Shown one piece after another: positions 57,105 to 64,000 of a stretch of DNA of 64,000 nt. Within the stretch, counting starts at the first letter, position 1. Each line of letters opens with the position of its first letter. The translations under genes were made by a program, and so were the position numbers. The stretch covers positions 124,001 through 188,000 of the forward strand of contig NZ_VOQF01000007.1 of the NCBI RefSeq assembly GCF_007994985.1. Reading direction: 5' to 3'. Origin of the DNA: Metabacillus litoralis (lineage in GTDB: Bacteria; Bacillota; Bacilli; Bacillales; Bacillaceae). The notes beneath the pieces are model-generated. The model was not told the origin of the DNA. It saw nothing but the letters and a program-made list of their open reading frames with translations, and did not search any database.

Positions 57105-57189
57105 TCGTGCATAAAAACATAGAAACTTGCTCTGACGTGTGATAGGGGATAGATGCTTCGGATTTTATACTCCTAAAGCTAAATAACGC

Positions 57190-57223
57190 CAAAAAGGCTG
57201 ACTATCATTTAGTCAGCCTTTTT
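57190..57223. terminator. Bidirectional terminator between the membrane protein gene and engB
   Basis: AAAAAGGCTGACT-ATCATTT-AGTCAGCCTTTTT, 8-bp perfect stem with A and T tracts on either side, between convergent genes. Confidence 0.92.
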
Positions 57224-57226
57224 CCA

Positions 57227-57811
57227 TTATGAAGTATAGTGTTCAATAATGCTCCATACCTCTGTTTTACCTTGACCAGTTTCTGATGAAAATAAAACTA
57301 AGGAATCTGATTTATCCATGTCTAATGTATCTTTAATCACTTTAACATGCTTCTGCCATTTCCCTTTAGGGATTTTATCCGCTTTTGTCGCAACAATAAT
57401 TGTTGGGATATTATAATGCTTTAAAAAGTTATACATTAAAACATCATCTTTTGATGGAGGATGACGAACATCCACTAATAACACAACAGCCCTCAGCTGT
57501 TCTCGTGTTGTAATATATGTTTCAATCATTCTTCCCCATGCTTCACGCTCTGTTTTACTAACCTTTGCATATCCATAACCAGGTACATCAACAAAATGAA
57601 GAACTTCGTTAATTATATAAAAATTCAATGTTTGTGTTTTACCGGGTTTAGATGAAGTTCTAGCAAGATTCTTTCTTGCTAGAATTTTATTTATAAATGA
57701 TGATTTCCCTACATTTGATCGACCTGCTAATGCTATCTCAGGAATATTCACATCCGGATATTGCGCAGGCTTCACAGCACTAATAACAATTTCAGAACTT
57801 GTAACCTTCAT
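57227..57811 (-). CDS. ysxC: EngB/YsxC ribosome-biogenesis GTPase
   Basis: Essential GTPase for 50S assembly. 194 aa. P-loop [14 protein letters not shown], switch [13 protein letters not shown], specificity motif ATKADKI. ATG overlaps the lonA stop by one base; GAGGAG upstream. Co-transcribed with lonA. Confidence 0.97.
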   Translation of the reverse strand: MKVTSSEIVISAVKPAQYPDVNIPEIALAGRSNVGKSSFINKILARKNLARTSSKPGKTQTLNFYIINEVLHFVDVPGYGYAKVSKTEREAWGRMIETYITTREQLRAVVLLVDVRHPPSKDDVLMYNFLKHYNIPTIIVATKADKIPKGKWQKHVKVIKDTLDMDKSDSLVLFSSETGQGKTEVWSIIEHYTS

Positions 57812-60132
57812 TATTTCTCCTCTGCTAACGCATGTTTTAATACTTCATCTAAATGTGACACAAGCACAAAGGTTAGTTCATTACGAACACTTTCTGGGAT
57901 ATCATCTAAATCTTTTTCATTATCCTTAGGTGCAATAATTTTAGTTAACCCTGCACGATGCGCACTTAGCGTTTTCTCTTTTAATCCGCCTATTGGAAGC
58001 ACTCTTCCACGTAACGTTATTTCCCCAGTCATTCCAACTTCTTTACGAACAGGTTTACCAGTTAGAGCTGATATAAGAGCTGTTGCCATTGTGATTCCTG
58101 CTGATGGCCCATCCTTCGGAACAGCACCTTCTGGAACATGGACATGGATATCATTTTTCTCATGAAAATCACGGTCAATTTTTAGCTCTTCAGCTCGAGA
58201 GCGAATATAGCTAAAAGCAGCTTGTGCTGACTCTTTCATAACATCGCCAAGCTTACCAGTCAATATCAATTTTCCTTTACCAGGTGAAACTGATACTTCT
58301 ATTGATAATGTATCTCCACCAACCGTTGTATAAGCTAAACCTGTTGCAACCCCAATTTGGTCCTCGAGCTCGGCCTGTCCATATCTAAATTGCTTTTTAC
58401 CAAGAAACTCTTCAATATTTTTATCCGTAACAATAATTTTCTTACGCTCCTGCTTTACAACAAGCTTGGCTGCCTTTCGACAAACCGAAGCTAATTGACG
58501 CTCTAAACCACGTACTCCTGCTTCTCTAGTAAAGTAACGAATAATACTTTGAATCGCATCTTCGCGTATTTGTAAATTCGCTTTCTTTAAGCCATGATCT
58601 TCTAACTGGCGTGGTAGTAGATGATCTTTTGCTATATGGACTTTTTCTAGCTCGGTATACCCAGCAATCGTAATGATTTCCATACGATCACGGAGAGGAC
58701 CAGGTATTGTCGCCAAATTATTTGCTGTTGCAATAAACATTACCTTTGATAGATCATATGTTTCCTCAATATAATGATCACTAAAATTATGGTTTTGCTC
58801 TGGATCTAATACTTCTAGTAAAGCGGCTGAAGGATCTCCCCTGAAATCACTGGACATTTTGTCAATTTCATCTAGAAGGAACACTGGGTTAATTGTTCCT
58901 GCCTTTTTCATCCCTTGAATAATTCTTCCTGGCATTGCTCCCACATATGTTCGGCGATGACCACGAATTTCAGATTCATCTCTTACTCCACCTAGAGAAA
59001 TTCTGACGAAATGACGGTTTAATGATTTTGCGATTGATCGTGCTAAGGATGTTTTCCCAACTCCAGGAGGTCCTGCTAAACATAGTATAGGACCTTTTAG
59101 CGAATTAGTCAGCTGTTGAACAGCTAAATATTCAATCACACGATCCTTTACTTTCTCTAAGCCATAGTGATCTTCGTCTAGAATATTCTCAGCAACATTA
59201 ACATCTAATCGATCTTCAGTTGCGTTTGTCCAAGGTAAAGAAAGTAGCCAATCAATATAATTTCGAATAACGGCACTTTCTGCAGAGCTTGATGGAACTT
59301 TTTCATAACGATCAAGTTCCTTTAAAGCAAGTAATTTAACATGATCAGGCATTCCAGCTGCTTCAATCTTTTCAGATAGTGAAGAAACTTCTCCAAGTTT
59401 CCCTTCCTTCTCTCCAAGTTCTTTCTGAATAGCCTTCATTTGCTCGCGCAGATAATATTCTTTCTGTGTTCTTTCCATTGAACGCTTAACACGCTGACCA
59501 ATCTTTTTTTCAAGCTGAAGAACTTCTTTTTCATTATGAATAATCGAAATTACTTTATTTAATCTTTCTTTCACATCAAGAGTTTCAAGAACCTCTTGCT
59601 TTTCTTTAAGCTTAAGCGGTAGGTGAGATGATATAATATCTGCCATACGACCTGGTTCATTAATATCTGAAACAGTTGCATATGTTTCTGCGGATACTTT
59701 TTTAGAAAGCTTTATGTATTGTTCAAAGTATTCCAACATTGTTCTCATTAAAGCTTCTTCTTCCACACCTTTTTCTTCTGGGTCTTTATGCATGGTTATT
59801 TCTACAGAATAATAGTTATCTTCTTCAACAAAGCGTTCTATTTCTCCTCGTTCGATTCCTTCTACGAGAACGCGAATTGTCCCATTTGGTAATTTAAGCA
59901 TTTGCTTAATCTTTGTTAAAGTACCAATTTCATAAATGTCTTCTTCTTGTGGCTCATCTATCGAAATCTCTTTTTGTGTTGTTAAAAAGATGATATGATC
60001 TTCCATCATTGCCTTCTCTAACGCCTGTACAGACTTATCTCTTCCTACGTCAAGATGCAATACCATCGTCGGATAGACTAATAAGCCTCTTAACGGAAGA
60101 AGTGGGACGATTTGAGTAGTTGATTTCGCCAT
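57811..60132 (-). CDS. lonA: ATP-dependent protease LonA
   Basis: Hexameric AAA+ serine protease for damaged and regulatory proteins. 773 aa. N-terminal LAN domain (about 8-200), Walker [12 protein letters not shown], Walker [10 protein letters not shown], and protease domain with catalytic Ser in PKDGPSAGI and Lys in [19 protein letters not shown]. The start is ATG 60132 with GGAGGTG; seven codons inside the longest ORF. Own promoter upstream. Confidence 0.97.
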   Translation of the reverse strand: MAKSTTQIVPLLPLRGLLVYPTMVLHLDVGRDKSVQALEKAMMEDHIIFLTTQKEISIDEPQEEDIYEIGTLTKIKQMLKLPNGTIRVLVEGIERGEIERFVEEDNYYSVEITMHKDPEEKGVEEEALMRTMLEYFEQYIKLSKKVSAETYATVSDINEPGRMADIISSHLPLKLKEKQEVLETLDVKERLNKVISIIHNEKEVLQLEKKIGQRVKRSMERTQKEYYLREQMKAIQKELGEKEGKLGEVSSLSEKIEAAGMPDHVKLLALKELDRYEKVPSSSAESAVIRNYIDWLLSLPWTNATEDRLDVNVAENILDEDHYGLEKVKDRVIEYLAVQQLTNSLKGPILCLAGPPGVGKTSLARSIAKSLNRHFVRISLGGVRDESEIRGHRRTYVGAMPGRIIQGMKKAGTINPVFLLDEIDKMSSDFRGDPSAALLEVLDPEQNHNFSDHYIEETYDLSKVMFIATANNLATIPGPLRDRMEIITIAGYTELEKVHIAKDHLLPRQLEDHGLKKANLQIREDAIQSIIRYFTREAGVRGLERQLASVCRKAAKLVVKQERKKIIVTDKNIEEFLGKKQFRYGQAELEDQIGVATGLAYTTVGGDTLSIEVSVSPGKGKLILTGKLGDVMKESAQAAFSYIRSRAEELKIDRDFHEKNDIHVHVPEGAVPKDGPSAGITMATALISALTGKPVRKEVGMTGEITLRGRVLPIGGLKEKTLSAHRAGLTKIIAPKDNEKDLDDIPESVRNELTFVLVSHLDEVLKHALAEEK

Positions 60133-60172
60133 GCGTTTACACCTCCATGACATAATAGTAAGTTATTGTTCA

Positions 60173-60201
60173 ATTCTATCTTATTCTTTTTCAAGTGTCT
60201 A
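60173..60201 (-). promoter_or_regulatory. Sigma-A promoter of lonA-engB
   Basis: Minus strand TAGACA (60201-60196), 17-base spacer, TAGAAT (60178-60173), about 40 bases before the lonA start. No CIRCE element was found in the region. Confidence 0.7.
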
Positions 60202-60406
60202 TTTGTAACAACTTTACAACAACCAATTCCATACGTAGTATACCCTATTCCTTACATTTGAAAAAGAAAATGTGAAAATCATTTTTAAAAATGAGCCATT
60301 TACATAAGAGTAGTTGTTTTACATAAAAAAATGTTTAGCTTAGTGGCTAACATAAAAAATAAACTTTAACACCTTCGAATGCATTTTTTAACCATAATAA
60401 ATTGCT

Positions 60407-60450
60407 AAAAAAAACCTACTCGAGGTCTTATATATACTCGAGTAGGTTTT
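60407..60450. terminator. Terminator after lonB
   Basis: CCTACTCGAG..CTCGAGTAGG, 10-bp perfect stem; on the minus strand followed by T8. Seven bases past the lonB stop. Confidence 0.92.
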
Positions 60451-60456
60451 CTCCTA

Positions 60457-62136
60457 TTATACAGATTCTTGCTGTGGAAAATCTTGTGACTCCTTTTGGA
60501 TAATCGGTTCAATCTTTTCAGTTGGTGGATCAACAAGTGCTAAATCAAACACTTCCTGTAAATTAGAAACAGGTACAATTTTAATTCCTTGAATTTCCTT
60601 TAGAATTGATTGCATATTTTCTTGTGGAATAATAACAGTTTCTACTCCAGCCTTCTTTGCTGCTTTAATTTTAGGAATAACGCCTCCGATAGGCTTTACA
60701 TTTCCATGGATACTTATTTCTCCAGTCATTGCGACTTTATTATTAATTGCTATGCGGTGTATAGCTGAAAAGATACCTGTTGCCATTGCAATACCTGCTG
60801 ACGGTCCATCGATCGGTGTTCCACCTGGGAAATTTACATGGATATCAAAATCGCTCGCATTAATTCCCATTGAACGCAAAACAGTTATTACATTTTCAAT
60901 CGAGCCTTTTGCCATACTTTTTCTTCTAATCGACTTTGATCGATCGCCTATGCTTTCTTCCTCCACAATACCTGTAATGTTAATCGTGCCTTTGTCCTTC
61001 TCTGCTGAAATAACCGTTACTTCAATTTCCAGTAGCGCCCCTGTATTTGGTCCATGAACAGCTAATCCGTTAACTAAACCTACCTTAGAACTTTCATTTA
61101 TTTTACGATCATATCTAGGTGTTAATTGACTAGAATTAATCACCCATTCAATATCTTCAACTGTGATGATGCCACGATCCTCAGATAATGCAACACCTGT
61201 TGCAATTTGCATTAAGTTAACAACTTCACGACCATTTCGTACATAAGATGTTAATAAATCAATGCCTTCATCACTTACGTCCATGGTTACTTTACTAGCA
61301 GCTTTTTTTGCAATTACTTTTAATTCATCCTGCTCTAATTCTCTAAAAAACACTTCCAAACATCTTGATCTAATTGCAGGTGGGATTTCATTTGGTGTTC
61401 GTGTTGTTGCACCAATTAAGCGGAAATCTGCTGGAAATCCATTTTTAAAAATATCATGAATATGTGTTGGAATTTGATTGTTTTCTTCATTATAGTAAGC
61501 ACTTTCTAAAAATACTTTTCGATCTTCAAGAACTTTTAAAAGTTTATTCATTTGAATTGGATGAAGTTCACCAATTTCATCAATAAATAAAACACCACCG
61601 TGAGCATGTGTTACTGCACCCTGTTTTGGTTGTGGAATCCCAGCTTGTCCCATAGCACCTGCACCTTGATAGATAGGGTCATGTACTGAGCCAATTAAAG
61701 GATCTGCAATTCCTCTTTCATCAAACCTTGCAGTCGTAGCATCTAACTCTACAAATACAGCGTTATTATTAAATGGTGAACGTTTATTTCGTTTCGCTTC
61801 CTCTAATACTAGTCTTGCTGCAGCTGTTTTTCCAACTCCAGGTGGCCCATATACAATAACATGCTGTGGATTAGCACTACATAATGCAGCTTGTAGTGAA
61901 CGAATACCATCTTGTTGTCCAACAATATCATCAAAACTATTTGGTCTAACTTTCTCCGCTAATGGTTCCGTTAGCTTTATAGCCCTCATTTTTCTCAACT
62001 GTTCCATCTCTTTTTTAGATTCACGATCAATTGAGACTTTTTGTGACCGTTGATTTTTTAATAGGTTCCAAAAATACATTCCTATAATAATTCCAAAGAA
62101 CAATTGAATAAACAAAGCAATACTTGTCCAACTCAT
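60457..62136 (-). CDS. lonB: LonB, forespore membrane-anchored Lon-like protease
   Basis: 559 aa. N-terminal membrane helix (about 5-24), no Lon LAN domain. Walker [16 protein letters not shown], Walker B GVLFIDEIGE, and protease domain with Ser in PIDGPSAGIAMAT and Lys in NVKPIGGVIPKIKAAKKAG. In B. subtilis it is expressed in the forespore under sigma-F. ATG 62136 with AGGAGGG is used, 11 codons inside the longest ORF. Between clpX and lonA as in B. subtilis. Confidence 0.96.
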   Translation of the reverse strand: MSWTSIALFIQLFFGIIIGMYFWNLLKNQRSQKVSIDRESKKEMEQLRKMRAIKLTEPLAEKVRPNSFDDIVGQQDGIRSLQAALCSANPQHVIVYGPPGVGKTAAARLVLEEAKRNKRSPFNNNAVFVELDATTARFDERGIADPLIGSVHDPIYQGAGAMGQAGIPQPKQGAVTHAHGGVLFIDEIGELHPIQMNKLLKVLEDRKVFLESAYYNEENNQIPTHIHDIFKNGFPADFRLIGATTRTPNEIPPAIRSRCLEVFFRELEQDELKVIAKKAASKVTMDVSDEGIDLLTSYVRNGREVVNLMQIATGVALSEDRGIITVEDIEWVINSSQLTPRYDRKINESSKVGLVNGLAVHGPNTGALLEIEVTVISAEKDKGTINITGIVEEESIGDRSKSIRRKSMAKGSIENVITVLRSMGINASDFDIHVNFPGGTPIDGPSAGIAMATGIFSAIHRIAINNKVAMTGEISIHGNVKPIGGVIPKIKAAKKAGVETVIIPQENMQSILKEIQGIKIVPVSNLQEVFDLALVDPPTEKIEPIIQKESQDFPQQESV

Positions 62137-62654
62137 TGTCGTCCCTCCTACTAAGATGCTTATTACCACAAAGGTGAAAAATAAATTAAATCTAAATACT
62201 TTAAGTCTTTGTTAAAGATTAATGGTAATCTTTAACACATGTTGCTTCTAGAGATACTTTTAAGAGATTTTTGGTTATGTTTTCATTTTGATTTACACTT
62301 TCCATAAAACAAATTACGAACCAAGAAGGTTAATACACACAACATAAGCCTCGTACCTTTACAAACAACATTCTTTCAGATAAAAAACTTACTAAATGAA
62401 CAAATAAACAGTCTGTAGTTATTCCCAATAAAAAAAATCGAATAAAAATCGTTATGTAGTTAGGGGAAATATCCTGATAGCTAACAAAAGACAAGCTACT
62501 ACTTGTCATTCTAAAGCAACACTATTTTTTAACTATTTTAGAAGCGGTTATTTATAGCTAGTATCTCCTAGCAATGGAAGGATTAAACATCATTTAAAGA
62601 TTCTATCGAAGAATTTCCTTTGATTATGATTCAGGTCTTACTCATTATGCATTC
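62137..62654. other. Intergenic region between lonB and clpX
   Basis: No gene. Contains a perfect 11-bp inverted repeat GTTAAAGATTA-ATGG-TAATCTTTAAC at 62211-62236, about 75 bases upstream of the lonB start. A sigma-F promoter is expected for lonB; GGTAATAAG near 62149-62157 is only a partial -10 match. Confidence 0.5.
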
Positions 62655-62695
62655 AAAAAAGGGATGAGAGCTGTAAACAGCTTTCATCCCTTTTT
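62655..62695. terminator. Terminator after clpX
   Basis: GGGATGAgAGCTGT-AA-ACAGCTtTCATCCC with A6 and T5 tracts, 13 bases past the clpX stop on the minus strand. Confidence 0.92.
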
Positions 62696-62708
62696 AATAA
62701 ATATGCAA

Positions 62709-63974
62709 TTAAGCAGAAGTCTTTTTATCTTCTTGTATAACAGTTCCGTCTTTTAAGACAAGTTTAGGTGGCATTTCACCTTTTACTGCTTCATCCGTAA
62801 TAATTGTCTTAACAATATCATCTCTTGATGGTAAGTCAAACATCATATCTAACATGATTCCTTCGATGATCGAGCGAAGTCCACGAGCACCTGTTTTTCT
62901 TTCAATTGCTTTTTTCGCAATTTCTAACAGTGCACCATCTTCAAATTCCAGTTCCACTCCATCTAAATCAAGCATTTTCTGATATTGCTTAACTAATGCA
63001 TTTTTTGGCTTAGTTAATATTTCAACTAAAGCCTCTTCATCAAGCGGCTCCAAGCTTGCAATAACAGGTAAACGTCCGATAAATTCAGGAATTAAACCGA
63101 ATTTAAGTAAATCTTCGGGTAATACCTGTGAAAGAAGTGCTTTTTTGTCTAGATCAGCATTTTTATTATCAGATCCAAAGCCAATTACTTTTCTGCCTAG
63201 ACGACGCTTGATGATTTGTTCAATACCATCAAATGCCCCACCACATATAAACAAAATGTTCGTTGTATCAATTTGAATAAATTCTTGATGTGGATGTTTT
63301 CTTCCGCCCTGAGGTGGAACACTTGCCACAGTACCTTCAAGAATTTTTAATAAAGCTTGCTGAACTCCCTCACCTGAAACGTCACGTGTAATCGATGGAT
63401 TTTCAGACTTTCGAGCAACTTTATCAATTTCATCAATATAAATAATGCCTTTTTCAGCTTTTTCAACATCATAGTCTGCAGCTTGGATAAGCTTTAGTAA
63501 GATATTTTCAACATCTTCCCCAACATAACCAGCTTCAGTTAATGACGTAGCATCAGCAATTGCAAATGGTACATTAAGTATACGAGCTAATGTTTGTGCA
63601 AGTAGAGTTTTACCACTACCAGTTGGACCAATCATTGAGATATTACTTTTTGATAATTCAACATCGTCAATTTTGCTATTGGAATTGATTCTTTTATAAT
63701 GATTGTAAACAGCCACTGCCAATGATTTTTTCGCATTATCTTGACCAATTACATACTCATCAAGGATATCATTAATTTCTTTTGGTTTTGGTACATCCTT
63801 AAATTCTACTTCTTCTTCAGTACCAAGTTCTTCTTCTACGATTTCTGTGCAGAGTTCAATACACTCATCACATATATATACTCCAGGTCCTGCAACTAAT
63901 TTACGAACCTGATCTTGAGTTTTACCACAAAACGAACATTTTAGTTGTCCTTTTTCGTCGTTAAATTTAAACAT
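62709..63974 (-). CDS. clpX: ClpX, unfoldase of the ClpXP protease
   Basis: AAA+ hexamer that feeds substrates to ClpP. 421 aa. N-terminal zinc-binding domain (CSFCGKTQ...YICDECIEL), Walker [13 protein letters not shown], Walker [16 protein letters not shown]-type ClpP-binding loop (VIGFGSD), and sensor 2 [15 protein letters not shown] with GGGGTGA. Its promoter region lies at or beyond the window edge. Confidence 0.98.
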   Translation of the reverse strand: MFKFNDEKGQLKCSFCGKTQDQVRKLVAGPGVYICDECIELCTEIVEEELGTEEEVEFKDVPKPKEINDILDEYVIGQDNAKKSLAVAVYNHYKRINSNSKIDDVELSKSNISMIGPTGSGKTLLAQTLARILNVPFAIADATSLTEAGYVGEDVENILLKLIQAADYDVEKAEKGIIYIDEIDKVARKSENPSITRDVSGEGVQQALLKILEGTVASVPPQGGRKHPHQEFIQIDTTNILFICGGAFDGIEQIIKRRLGRKVIGFGSDNKNADLDKKALLSQVLPEDLLKFGLIPEFIGRLPVIASLEPLDEEALVEILTKPKNALVKQYQKMLDLDGVELEFEDGALLEIAKKAIERKTGARGLRSIIEGIMLDMMFDLPSRDDIVKTIITDEAVKGEMPPKLVLKDGTVIQEDKKTSA

Positions 63975-64000
63975 TGTTTCACCCCTTATATCTTTATCTC

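Noticed and set aside
60133-60406. CIRCE or CtsR operator upstream of lonA
   Set aside because: No TTAGCACTC inverted repeat and no GGTCAAA direct repeat seen.

Overview
This window is a chromosomal segment of a low-GC, endospore-forming member of the Bacillaceae (Bacillus in the broad sense). It carries safA, spo0B, spoIVFA/FB, spoIIB, spoVID, ysxE and lonB. Gene order from clpX to safA closely follows the B. subtilis block clpX-lonB-lonA-ysxC-hemAXCDBL-spoVID-ysxE-valS-folC-...-spoIIB-maf-radC-mreBCD-minCD-spoIVFAB-rplU-prp-rpmA-spo0B-obg-pheBA-niaR-nifS-nadBCA-safA. No rRNA, tRNA, prophage, transposase or CRISPR array was seen, and almost every gene is a recognisable core gene. Species cannot be fixed from this view.

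Layout, left to right. 1-7.2 kb: 3'-truncated safA, then the NAD de novo operon nadB-nadC-nadA facing away from nifS-niaR, with a candidate NiaR operator lying on the nifS promoter. 7.6-12.3 kb: pheB-pheA, spo0B-obg, and rplU-prp-rpmA with an L21-type leader. 12.6-22.2 kb: an RNase E/G gene (absent from B. subtilis), the spoIVFA-spoIVFB sigma-K checkpoint, minCD, mreBCD, radC and maf. 22.5-23.6 kb: spoIIB. 42-64 kb: folC, valS with a T-box, ysxE, spoVID, the heme operon hemAXCDBL, engB, lonA, lonB and clpX.

The distinctive part is 23.7-41.6 kb. Where B. subtilis has little more than comC, this genome holds a complete type IV pilus locus. An 11-gene minus-strand run encodes an acidic membrane protein, a PRC-barrel protein, a VanW-domain protein, PilB, PilT, PilC, a major prepilin, the prepilin peptidase and PilM, PilN and PilO. 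A divergent plus-strand trio encodes two minor prepilins and a large PilX-like prepilin. A convergent gene encodes a secreted von Willebrand A protein that could be a PilY1-type tip adhesin. A membrane GAF-GGDEF diguanylate cyclase follows. PilB has tandem MshEN-type motifs, so a local c-di-GMP to pilus circuit is a reasonable inference.

The intergenic DNA is also informative. An ~80-bp hairpin-forming repeat occurs four times, always in the same orientation relative to the next downstream gene. A ~340-bp element with GGGACATAA/TTATGTCCC ends occurs twice, plus one remnant. A 52-bp tandem repeat lies upstream of spoVID. An unidentified three-helix RNA-like structure sits between rng and rplU. 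Start codons were moved from the longest ORF to the Shine-Dalgarno-supported or homologue-supported position for about 20 genes; each case is noted.
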